The position numbers were made by a program, and so were the translations under genes. Below, in pieces: positions 41,512 to 49,995 of a stretch of DNA of 54,905 nt. Each line of letters begins with the position of its first letter. The first letter of the stretch is position 1. The notes below the pieces were generated by a model. That model was not told where the DNA came from and ran no database searches. It worked only from the letters and a program-made list of their open reading frames with translations. This DNA comes from Alphaproteobacteria bacterium UBA2903 (lineage in GTDB: Bacteria > Pseudomonadota > Alphaproteobacteria > CAAGCB01 > CAG-977), in the NCBI GenBank assembly GCA_002349565.1, contig DEDN01000001.1:1-54905 (forward strand). The letters are read 5' to 3'.

Positions 41512-43347
41512 ATGCGTAATATTGCTATCATTGCCCACGTCGACCACGGCAAAACAACTCTGGTCGATACCATGCTGCGTCAAAGCGGCACGTTCCGCGA
41601 CAATCAGGTCGTCGCCGAACGCGTTATGGATTCCAACGATCTGGAACGCGAACGCGGTATTACGATTTTGGCCAAATGCACGTCCATCGAATGGAAAGGC
41701 GCGCGTATCAACATCGTTGACACGCCGGGGCACGCGGATTTCGGCGGCGAAGTCGAACGCATTTTGGACATGGTGGATTCGGCGATTGTGCTGGTCGATG
41801 CCGCCGAAGGTCCTTTGCCGCAGACGAAATTCGTCGTCAGCAAAGCGCTGAAGCTGGGACTGAAACCGATTGTTTTAATCAACAAAGTCGACCGTCCCGA
41901 CGCCCGTCCGCAGGAAGTGTACGAGGAAGTGTTCGACCTGTTTGCTTCTTTGGACGCGACGGACGAACAGTTGGACTTTCCCGTCTTGTACGCTTCGGGA
42001 CGCGAAGGCTGGGCTGTTTACGATTTGGACAAAGACCCCCGCACGTCCATTGAACCGCTGTTTGACGCGATTATGAAATTCGTGCCGCCCCCCAAATGCG
42101 ACCCGTACGCGCCGTTTACTTTGCTGGCGACGACGATTGAAAACGACCCGTTCGTCGGGCGTATTCTGACGGGCAAAATCCATTCGGGTTCCGTCAAGGT
42201 CAATTCCTGCATCAAAGCCCTTGACCGTTCGGGCAAAGTCATCGAAACCGCGCGCGTCAGCAAAATCTTGGCTTTCCGCGGATTAAAGCGCACGGGACTG
42301 GACGAAGCCGAAGCCGGCGACATCGTTTCCATTGCGGGCTTTACCAAAGCGACCGTGGCGGATACCTTGTGCGACCAGTCGGTCACGACGCCGATTCCCG
42401 CTCAGCCCATTGACCCGCCGACGCTGGCGATGACGTTTTCAATCAACACGTCGCCTTTGGCGGGCAAAGAGGGCGACAAAGTAACGTCTCGCGTCATCTG
42501 GGACCGTTTGCAAAAAGAAGCCGAAGGCAACGTCGCTCTGCGCATTTCGCGCACGGGGTCGACCGACGCGTTTGAAGTCGCGGGACGCGGCGAACTGCAG
42601 CTGGGCATTTTGATTGAACAAATGCGCCGCGAAGGATTCGAGCTGTCCATCAGTCGCCCGCACGTTTTAATGCAAAAAGACCCCGTTTCGGGGAAAACCC
42701 TTGAACCTATCGAGGAAGTCGTCATCGACGTTGATGAACAGTACGTCGGCACGGTTTGCCAGACTTTGGGCGAACGCCGCGCGGAAATGACGGACATGCG
42801 CCCGTCGGGCGGCAACAAAACCCGCTTGACGTTCCTTGCCCCGTCGCGCGCGCTTATCGGCTATCATTCGCAGTTTTTGACGGACACCTGCGGCACGGGC
42901 GTGATGAACAAAATGTTCCACAGCTACGAACCGTACAAGGGGTCGATTCCCGGCCGCCGCACGGGCGTTCTGGTTTCAACGGACAACGGCGTCGCCGTCG
43001 CTTACGCGCTGTGGAAACTGGAAGACCGCGGTCCCATGTTCATCGATCCGGGCGCAGATGTGTACGAAGGCATGATTGTCGGCGAACACACCAAGTCGAA
43101 CGATATCGAAGTCAACCCGATTAAAACCAAGCACTTGACGAACATCCGCGCCGCCGCGAAAGATGAAAACATCCAGCTGATTCCGCCCATTAAAATGAGC
43201 TTGGAAGAAGCGCTTGCCTACATCCAAGACGACGAACTGCTGGAAGTCACGCCCAAAACGTTCCGTCTGCGCAAAGCGATTCTGGACACGAACCTGCGCA
43301 AACGCGACGCGAACAAACGCGCCCAGCTGGAAAAAGAAAACGGATAA
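41512..43347 (+). CDS. typA: TypA/BipA ribosome-binding GTPase
   Basis: BipA is an EF-G-like GTPase that binds the ribosome under stress and helps 50S assembly at low temperature. The 611-residue protein has G1 AHVDHGKTTL (8-17), switch/G2 RERGITI, G3 DTPGHADFGGE and G4 NKVDR. The EF-G-like domains II, III and V and the BipA-specific C-terminal domain (KSNDIEVNPIKTKHLTNIRA) follow. Length matches the family. It is followed 6 bp later by the AmpG-like permease gene. Confidence 0.96.
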   Translation: MRNIAIIAHVDHGKTTLVDTMLRQSGTFRDNQVVAERVMDSNDLERERGITILAKCTSIEWKGARINIVDTPGHADFGGEVERILDMVDSAIVLVDAAEGPLPQTKFVVSKALKLGLKPIVLINKVDRPDARPQEVYEEVFDLFASLDATDEQLDFPVLYASGREGWAVYDLDKDPRTSIEPLFDAIMKFVPPPKCDPYAPFTLLATTIENDPFVGRILTGKIHSGSVKVNSCIKALDRSGKVIETARVSKILAFRGLKRTGLDEAEAGDIVSIAGFTKATVADTLCDQSVTTPIPAQPIDPPTLAMTFSINTSPLAGKEGDKVTSRVIWDRLQKEAEGNVALRISRTGSTDAFEVAGRGELQLGILIEQMRREGFELSISRPHVLMQKDPVSGKTLEPIEEVVIDVDEQYVGTVCQTLGERRAEMTDMRPSGGNKTRLTFLAPSRALIGYHSQFLTDTCGTGVMNKMFHSYEPYKGSIPGRRTGVLVSTDNGVAVAYALWKLEDRGPMFIDPGADVYEGMIVGEHTKSNDIEVNPIKTKHLTNIRAAAKDENIQLIPPIKMSLEEALAYIQDDELLEVTPKTFRLRKAILDTNLRKRDANKRAQLEKENG

Positions 43348-43353
43348 AAGGCG

Positions 43354-44616
43354 ATGACTGCTTGGAAAACCGCGTTTTCGGTGTATAAAAACCCGAAAAT
43401 GATTGCAATGCTGGTTTTGGGGCTGTTCAGCGGTCTGCCTTTGGTTTTGGTGTTTTCGACGCTGTCGTTCTGGCTGTCCGACTGCGGCGTGAATGTCAAG
43501 GCGATTGCCGCGTTTTCTCTTGTGCGTCTGCCGTACAGCTTTAAATTCCTGTGGTCGCCCTACATCGACCGCATGCCTTTGCCTTTTCTGACCAAGCGGT
43601 TGGGGCAAAGGCGGTCGTGGGCGATTTTTTTCCAGCTGTGCCTGATGGCAAGCCTGATTGCTCTGGTGCATACAAACCCTACTCAAGCCCCTTTGGCAAC
43701 GGCGGCGTGCGCGGTCGCGGTCGCGTTTTTTTCAGCATCGCAGGACATCGTTTTTGACGCGTTCCGTATCGAGTATTTGAAAGATTCCGAACAAGGCGCG
43801 GCGGCGGCGACGTTTGTTTTCGGTTATCGCATCGGCATGCTGATTGCGGGCGCGGGCGCGCTGTTTTTGTCCGACATCATCGGCTGGACGCGCGTTTACG
43901 AAGTTCTGGCTTTGTCGGGCATCATCGGCATGGCGGCGATTTTGTGCGCCAAAGAACCCGAAACGTCCGTTCAGCCCAAGCAAAAAAATTTCTTTAAAGA
44001 CGCCGTCGTCGCGCCGATTGCCGACTTTGTGAAAAAGCCCGATTGGCTGTTGATTGTGTTGTTTCTGCTGACGTACAAAATGTGCGAAACGACCATCGGC
44101 ACGGTCACACCGAAATTGTACAAGGAAGCGGGATTTACCAACACGGAAATCGCCGCCATTGTCAAAGTATGGGGCGTTGCCGCAACGATTTTCGGGGGAT
44201 TTTTGGGCGGGGTTCTGGTCGCTAAATTCGGATTGTTCAAAAGTCTGCTGATTTGCGGAGTTTTGCAGGGGCTTTCCAATCTGCCGTTCGCGGGATTGGC
44301 GCTTCAAGGCAAATCGTTCGTCTGGCTGATTTCGGCGATTGTGTCCGACAATATGGCGGCGGGCATGGCGACAACGGCTTTTGTCGCGTATATGTCTTCG
44401 CTGTGCAACAAATCCTACACCGCCACGCAATACGCTTTGCTCAGTTCTTTGATGGCGCTGCCGCGCGATTTGCTGTCGGCGGCAAGCGGCTGGCTGGTCG
44501 TCAAGCTGGGCTGGGTGTCCTTTTTCGTGTTTACGGCGTTTCTGTGTCTGCCCGGACTGACGATTCTGTATTTTCTGAATCGCCGACTTCAGGCGAAAAC
44601 GGCAAAGACACCGTAA
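43354..44616 (+). CDS. AmpG-like muropeptide permease (MFS)
   Basis: A 420-residue major-facilitator transporter with about 12 hydrophobic segments. The AmpG-type features are GLFSGLPLVLVFSTLSFWL in helix 1, KFLWSPYID in the helix 2-3 loop, SASQDIVFDAFRIE near residue 130 and SLMALPRDLLSAASGW near 375. AmpG brings GlcNAc-anhydroMurNAc peptides into the cytoplasm. With amgK and murU in the same window it fits peptidoglycan recycling. Its last 86 bp overlap the convergent histidine kinase gene. Confidence 0.85.
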   Translation: MTAWKTAFSVYKNPKMIAMLVLGLFSGLPLVLVFSTLSFWLSDCGVNVKAIAAFSLVRLPYSFKFLWSPYIDRMPLPFLTKRLGQRRSWAIFFQLCLMASLIALVHTNPTQAPLATAACAVAVAFFSASQDIVFDAFRIEYLKDSEQGAAAATFVFGYRIGMLIAGAGALFLSDIIGWTRVYEVLALSGIIGMAAILCAKEPETSVQPKQKNFFKDAVVAPIADFVKKPDWLLIVLFLLTYKMCETTIGTVTPKLYKEAGFTNTEIAAIVKVWGVAATIFGGFLGGVLVAKFGLFKSLLICGVLQGLSNLPFAGLALQGKSFVWLISAIVSDNMAAGMATTAFVAYMSSLCNKSYTATQYALLSSLMALPRDLLSAASGWLVVKLGWVSFFVFTAFLCLPGLTILYFLNRRLQAKTAKTP

Positions 44617-45985
44617 AGGTCGTCCCCGCTTCAGCCGAGCTTTCCACCGTTATTTTCCCGTCGTGGTGTTTGACGATTTGCGCAACAATCGCCAATCCCA
44701 AACCCGTGCCGCGCGCTTTGTTTTTCGTTTCGGCGACACGGTAGAAACGTTCGAAAACATGGGGCAAAGCTTCGGGTTTGATCGTATCGCCCGTATTGTG
44801 TACGGCTACCAGATAGTTGTTGCCGTCGACTTTGCAGGACAGGGTAACCGTTCCGCCGTCCTGCCCGTATTTCAAAGCGTTGTCCGTCAGATTTTGAAAC
44901 ACTTGCGTCAGTTCACCCGCATCGCCCAATATCCGATACGGCTGCGTGCAAAGCTTCAGCGCGATAACGGCGTTTTTCTTTTCGGCTTTGGCATCCAGCA
45001 TCTGCTTGACGTTTTTCAAAATATCGGGAACGTCAACCGCGTCCGACGGTTTGTTGTTCGCGTTCATCTGCAATCGGGACAGGGACAGCAGACTTTCGAT
45101 CAAAGCGGACATGCGCACGGCTTGCGTTTGCATAATGCCCAGAAATTTGTCCCGCGATTCCGCGTCGTCGCGCGCCGTGCTTTGCAGCGTTTCGACAAAG
45201 CCCGACAAAATCGACAAAGGCGTGCGCAATTCATGGCTGGCGTTCGCAACAAAGTCAGCCTGCATTTGTTCGAACTGCTTTTGCGCCGTCATATCGTACA
45301 AAGTCAAAACGGCGACCGCACCCGCTTTCGCTTCGGCGGGCAAACGTTCGATTTTGGCATTGTAAGTGCGCCCGTTCAGCGTGATTTCAAGGCTTTTTTT
45401 CGATTCTTCCGCCGAAACGACGTATTCCGCCGCCTGTTCCAGCGCGCTGTCGCCAATAACGTCAGCCAGTCTTTTTCCGCGCACGGAAATCCCCAAAATT
45501 TCACGCGCAGCCTGATTCGCGCCCATGACTTCCCCGTCCTCGTCCAGCATCAAAAGCGGATCGGGCAGGCTGTCCAGCACCGCCGCGTCGGACAGGGTTT
45601 GCGCCTCCAGCCGTTCGGTTTTGTTCAGCCAAATCGTGCGCATACGGTTGATTGCCGCAATAATCAGCGCGGATTCGTCGTCCGTTCCGGTCAAATGGGG
45701 CAGTTCCGAAAAATCCTTTTCTTCCGCCATTTCACGGACATAGCGCGTCACCGACTGCAACGTCACGAAAAACGGCAAAGAAAGCAGAACCGTCAGCGCA
45801 ACAACACCCGCAAACCCCGCTACCGCCGACACGGGGCTGACTTCGCCCATCATGACCAGAATGATCAGCATTATCGCCGTCGGCAAAGAAACCGTCAAAA
45901 CACGTTCGACAAAGTGGTACGGCGTTTCGAAATCTTCGTTGCGCCGCATCACGATTTGCAGGTATTTTTTGCGCCAGTCGAACAT
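44531..45985 (-). CDS. PhoR-like sensor histidine kinase
   Basis: A 484-residue membrane kinase. Two N-terminal helices (about 28-80) are followed by a PAS domain (about 115-215, DGEVMGANQAAREILG). The HisKA domain has the full phospho-acceptor box FVANASHELRTPLS (about 245-258). A HATPase domain follows with N-box NLTDNALKYG and G2 GTGLGLAIV; the G1 box is VHNTGDTI rather than DxGxG. The layout is that of PhoR, the phosphate-starvation sensor, but no phoB or pst genes are in the window, so the signal is open. The final 28 residues lie antisense to the end of the AmpG gene. It starts 3 bp after the malic enzyme stop. Confidence 0.83.
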   Translation of the reverse strand: MFDWRKKYLQIVMRRNEDFETPYHFVERVLTVSLPTAIMLIILVMMGEVSPVSAVAGFAGVVALTVLLSLPFFVTLQSVTRYVREMAEEKDFSELPHLTGTDDESALIIAAINRMRTIWLNKTERLEAQTLSDAAVLDSLPDPLLMLDEDGEVMGANQAAREILGISVRGKRLADVIGDSALEQAAEYVVSAEESKKSLEITLNGRTYNAKIERLPAEAKAGAVAVLTLYDMTAQKQFEQMQADFVANASHELRTPLSILSGFVETLQSTARDDAESRDKFLGIMQTQAVRMSALIESLLSLSRLQMNANNKPSDAVDVPDILKNVKQMLDAKAEKKNAVIALKLCTQPYRILGDAGELTQVFQNLTDNALKYGQDGGTVTLSCKVDGNNYLVAVHNTGDTIKPEALPHVFERFYRVAETKNKARGTGLGLAIVAQIVKHHDGKITVESSAEAGTTFTVSLPFSPEVGDSENTESSVRADTETP

Positions 45986-45988
45986 TTT

Positions 45989-47224
45989 TTATCCTTTGCG
46001 CGCTTTCAATCCCCGCTTGTACGCGTCCCAGTCGGAAACGGGAGCCATGGCAACGCCCGAATCGCATGCCGCTTTGGCAACGGCGGTTGAAACACTTTCC
46101 AACAAGCGCGCGTCAAACGGATCGGGAATGATGTTTTCCGCATTCAATCCGTCCGCAGCCGCCAATTCCGCCAAAGCGTGCGCCGCGGCTTCTTTCATTG
46201 CTTCGTTGATCTCACGCGCGCGCACGTCCAGCGCCCCGCGGAAAATATAGGGGAAACCAAGCACGTTGTTGACCTGATTCGGATAGTCCGACCGCCCCGT
46301 TGCGACAATCGCCGCGGGATTGGCGGCTTTGGCGTCCGCGGGCGTGATTTCGGGATTCGGATTCGCCAAAGCGAAAATAATCGGCTTGTCCGCCATGGTT
46401 TTGACCATATCGCCCGTCAAAGCACCCGCAACGGACAGTCCCAGGAATACATCCGCACCCTTGACCGCCTCCGCCAGCGTGCGGGCGGACGTTTCGACGG
46501 CAAAGCTTTCCTTGTACGGGTTCATGCCCGCCGTGCGCCCTTTGTAAATCACGCCTTTGGAATCACACATCGTAATTTTTTTGACGCCCATCGCGCGCAG
46601 CAGGGACGCGCACGCAATCGCCGCCGCGCCCGCGCCGTTCACGACCAGCTTGATTTCTTCGATTTTTTTGCCCGTCAGCTTCAGCCCGTTGACCAAGCCC
46701 GCCGCAACAACAACCGCCGTTCCGTGCTGATCGTCATGAAACACGGGAATGTTCAGCCGCTTTTTCAGTTCCGTTTCGATGTAAAAACATTCGGGGGCTT
46801 TGATGTCTTCCAAATTGATGCCGCCGAAACCCGTCGCCGTCAAAGCCGCCGCTTCGACCACTTTGTCGGGATCGTGCGAATCGATTTCGATGTCGATTGC
46901 GTCCACATCGCCAAAGCGTTTGAACAAAACGGCTTTGCCCTCCATAACGGGCTTGGACGCCAGCGCGCCGATGTCGCCCAGCCCCAAAACCGCCGTTCCG
47001 TTCGACACGACGGCAACCAAGTTGCCTTTGGTCGTGTAGCGGTACGCGTCGGCGGGCGTTTTTTCGATTTCCAGACACGGCGCGGCGACGCCGGGGGAAT
47101 AGAGCAGCGCCAGATCCGCGCGCGTGTTCAGCGGCTTTGTCGCCGTCAGGGAAATTTTGCCCGCGCGCCCTTTCGCGTGCAAAGCCAACGATTGTTCTGC
47201 AAGTGTTTGTTTGTTTTCGGTCAT
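45989..47224 (-). CDS. NAD(P)-dependent malic enzyme, short form
   Basis: It converts malate to pyruvate and CO2 with NAD(P)+. The 411-residue protein has the N-terminal malic domain (LLYSPGVAAPCLEI; catalytic Lys in the GKAVLFKRFGDVDAIDIEI region; FHDDQHGTAVVV) and a Rossmann NAD(P) domain (VVNGAGAAAIACASLL, about 195). It stops after the malic NAD-binding domain. Many proteobacterial MaeB-type enzymes, about 760 residues long, carry an extra phosphotransacetylase-like domain that is absent here. It is divergent from mutS, a pairing seen in other alphaproteobacteria. Confidence 0.92.
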   Translation of the reverse strand: MTENKQTLAEQSLALHAKGRAGKISLTATKPLNTRADLALLYSPGVAAPCLEIEKTPADAYRYTTKGNLVAVVSNGTAVLGLGDIGALASKPVMEGKAVLFKRFGDVDAIDIEIDSHDPDKVVEAAALTATGFGGINLEDIKAPECFYIETELKKRLNIPVFHDDQHGTAVVVAAGLVNGLKLTGKKIEEIKLVVNGAGAAAIACASLLRAMGVKKITMCDSKGVIYKGRTAGMNPYKESFAVETSARTLAEAVKGADVFLGLSVAGALTGDMVKTMADKPIIFALANPNPEITPADAKAANPAAIVATGRSDYPNQVNNVLGFPYIFRGALDVRAREINEAMKEAAAHALAELAAADGLNAENIIPDPFDARLLESVSTAVAKAACDSGVAMAPVSDWDAYKRGLKARKG

Positions 47225-47263
47225 TTTTTATCAATTCTTTTGTTGGTCAAAGAGGTTAAGTGT

Positions 47264-47285
47264 GTTAAAAGTACCATACTTTAAC
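47264..47285. repeat. Dyad in the malic enzyme/mutS divergent gap
   Basis: GTTAAA(A)GTA and TACTTTAAC form a 9-bp inverted repeat with one bulged A and a 2-3 base centre, followed by an A-run. It lies 17 bp before mutS and 40 bp before the malic enzyme gene, so it could be a shared operator. No regulator is evident. Confidence 0.4.
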
Positions 47286-47301
47286 AAAAAAGTGAAACGC
47301 T

Positions 47302-49995
47302 ATGACACAAAAAACCCCCTCCGACAAACATACGCCGATGATGGCGCAGTATTTCGCCGTCAAAGAACAACATCCCGATTACTTGTTGTTTTACCGATTG
47401 GGCGATTTTTACGAAATGTTTTTCGACGATGCGATAAAGGCGTCCGCCGCTTTGGACATCGCTTTGACCAAGCGCGGGCGTGAAAAGGGCGAGGACATTC
47501 CCATGTGCGGCGTTCCCGTCCATTCGCACGAAATGTATCTGTCGCGATTGATTCGCAAGGGCTTCAAAGTCGCGATTTGCGAACAGACCGAAGATCCCGC
47601 CGAAGCGCGCAAACGCGGATCGACCGCTTTGGTCAACCGCGCGGTGACCCGCCTTATCACCCCGGGCACGCTGACCGAAGACAATATTTTGGAGGCGCGT
47701 TCCTGCAACTGGCTGGCGGCGCTGACCGACACGGCGGACGGCATCGGGCTGGCGTGGGTGGATATGTCGACGGGCGATTTCGCGGTGCAGACGCTGCCGA
47801 ACCGCCGCGCCAACACGCTGTCGGCGGCTTTGTCGCGCTTGGAACCCAAGGAAATCATCGTTTCCGAAAAAATTTTGCAAACGCCCGAATACTTTGAAAC
47901 GTTCAACGACGTCAAGCGGCTTTTGACGCCCCTGCCCGCCGTTCGCTTTTCCCCCGACAACGGCAAAAAACGGCTGGAAGCGTTCTTCAACGTGCAGACT
48001 TTGGACGCGTTCGGCGCGTTCAACAAAAGCGAAACGGGCGCGGCGGGCGCGCTGCTGGATTACATCGATTTGACGCAAAAAGGGCAAATGCCCCGCCTGA
48101 ACGCCCTGCGCCGCTGGTCGGCGGGCATGCTGATGGAAATCGACACGGCGACGCGCAGAAATCTGGAGCTGTTTTCCAGCCTGTCGGGCGAACGCAAAGG
48201 GTCGCTGTTTTCCGCCGTCGACCGCACAAAAACGGGCGCGGGGGCACGGTTGCTGTACCAGTACCTTGCCGCGCCTTTGACCGATGTCGGGGCGATTGAA
48301 AAACGGCTTGACCGCATCGAATTTTTTGTGAAAAACCCGCTGGTAAGGGCGACCGTGCGCGACCGTTTGGCGGAATGTCCCGATATGGAGCGCGCTTTGT
48401 CCCGCCTGTCCCTGGGACGCGGGGGACCGCGCGATTTGGCGGTCATCCGCGACACGCTGAAGCAAATTCCCGATTTGAAGCTGTCCATGGCGACCGAAAT
48501 GGGCGAACCCGTCGCGATTACCGACTGTCTGAAAGGACTGGGCAATCACGACGCTTTGACCGACACGCTGCAAAAAGCGCTGGCGAACGATTTGCCGCTG
48601 CTAGCGCGCGACGGAGGATTCATCGCGCCCCTTTATTCCAAAGAACTGGACGATTTGAAGCACTTGCGCGACGACAGCCGCCAGATGATTGCGGGCTTGC
48701 AGTCGAAATACGCGGAAATCGCGGGAATCCCGAGCTTGAAAATCGCACACAACAACATTTTGGGCTTTTATATCGAAGTATCCGCCAAAAACGCGCAAAA
48801 AATGCTGGACGACGCGCGCAGCGGGCAGTCGATTTTCCTGCACCGTCAAACCATGTCGAACGCAATACGCTTTACGACCGTCGAACTGTCCGAACTGGAA
48901 AACAATCTGAAAGGCGTTGCGGAAAAGGCGCTCACCCTTGAACTGGAACTGTTTTCCGATTTGGTCGAAGCGGTGCTGGCGCACGGGTCGGAAATCGCGG
49001 CGGCGGCGCACGCTTTGGCAATGTTGGACGTGTCGAGCGCATTGGCGCACATCGCGGCGGAGCAGAACTACGTCCGCCCCGTTTTGGAAAACAGTTTGGC
49101 GTTCGACATTGTGAAAGGGCGTCATCCCGTCGTCGAACAAACCATGGCGGAGGAACACGCCGATTTCGTCGCAAACGACTGCCGATTAGGCAATTCGGAC
49201 ACGCACGACGGGCGGCTGTGGCTGATTACGGGTCCCAACATGGCGGGCAAAAGCACGTTTCTGCGCCAAAACGCTTTGATTGCCATTCTGGCGCAGGCGG
49301 GCTGCTTCGTTCCCGCGGAATCGGCGAAAATCGGCATTGTGGACAAAGTGTTTTCCCGTGTCGGCGCGGCGGACGATTTGGCGCGCGGACGGTCGACGTT
49401 CATGGTCGAAATGGTGGAAACCGCCGCGATTTTAAACCAAGCAACGGAAAAATCCCTTGTCATCCTTGACGAAATCGGGCGCGGCACGGCGACATTCGAC
49501 GGGCTGTCGATTGCATGGGCGGTCGCGGAACACCTGCATGACGTCAACAAATCGCGCGCTTTGTTCGCGACGCATTACCACGAATTGACGGCTTTGGCGG
49601 AAATGCTCGGCAATCTGTCGCTTTACACAATGAAAATCAAAGAATGGAAAGGCAACGTCGTATTTTTGCACGAAGTCGTCAAAGGCATGGCGGACAGGTC
49701 TTACGGCATTCACGTCGGCAGGCTGGCGGGACTGCCGCCCGCCGTCATCGCGCGCGCCAAACAAGTGCTGGAGCAAATGGAAAAGCAGGGGTCGTACGAA
49801 ATCAACTTTATGAACGACCTGCCTTTGTTCGCAATGGTCAAGAAAAAAGCCGACGCGCCCGCCCCCGAACCCGAAGAAACCGTCCCCGCCGAAGCCGCCC
49901 GAATCATCGAAAAACTGGCAGAAATCGATCCCGATTCGATGACTCCGCGCGAAGCGTTGGACGCGCTTTACGCGTTAAAGCAGATGATGCCATGA
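47302..49995 (+). CDS. mutS: DNA mismatch repair protein MutS
   Basis: MutS recognises mismatches and starts repair with MutL. The 897-residue protein has the mismatch-reading GDFYEMF (34-40, with the intercalating Phe and the Glu), connector, core and clamp domains. The ATPase has Walker A TGPNMAGKSTF (about 641-651), DEIGRGTATFDG (Walker B and signature) and FATHYHELT. A helix-turn-helix dimerisation end follows, with an acidic Pro/Glu linker. It starts with a plain ATG after an A-rich leader and overlaps glnD by 4 bp. Confidence 0.97.
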   Translation: MTQKTPSDKHTPMMAQYFAVKEQHPDYLLFYRLGDFYEMFFDDAIKASAALDIALTKRGREKGEDIPMCGVPVHSHEMYLSRLIRKGFKVAICEQTEDPAEARKRGSTALVNRAVTRLITPGTLTEDNILEARSCNWLAALTDTADGIGLAWVDMSTGDFAVQTLPNRRANTLSAALSRLEPKEIIVSEKILQTPEYFETFNDVKRLLTPLPAVRFSPDNGKKRLEAFFNVQTLDAFGAFNKSETGAAGALLDYIDLTQKGQMPRLNALRRWSAGMLMEIDTATRRNLELFSSLSGERKGSLFSAVDRTKTGAGARLLYQYLAAPLTDVGAIEKRLDRIEFFVKNPLVRATVRDRLAECPDMERALSRLSLGRGGPRDLAVIRDTLKQIPDLKLSMATEMGEPVAITDCLKGLGNHDALTDTLQKALANDLPLLARDGGFIAPLYSKELDDLKHLRDDSRQMIAGLQSKYAEIAGIPSLKIAHNNILGFYIEVSAKNAQKMLDDARSGQSIFLHRQTMSNAIRFTTVELSELENNLKGVAEKALTLELELFSDLVEAVLAHGSEIAAAAHALAMLDVSSALAHIAAEQNYVRPVLENSLAFDIVKGRHPVVEQTMAEEHADFVANDCRLGNSDTHDGRLWLITGPNMAGKSTFLRQNALIAILAQAGCFVPAESAKIGIVDKVFSRVGAADDLARGRSTFMVEMVETAAILNQATEKSLVILDEIGRGTATFDGLSIAWAVAEHLHDVNKSRALFATHYHELTALAEMLGNLSLYTMKIKEWKGNVVFLHEVVKGMADRSYGIHVGRLAGLPPAVIARAKQVLEQMEKQGSYEINFMNDLPLFAMVKKKADAPAPEPEETVPAEAARIIEKLAEIDPDSMTPREALDALYALKQMMP

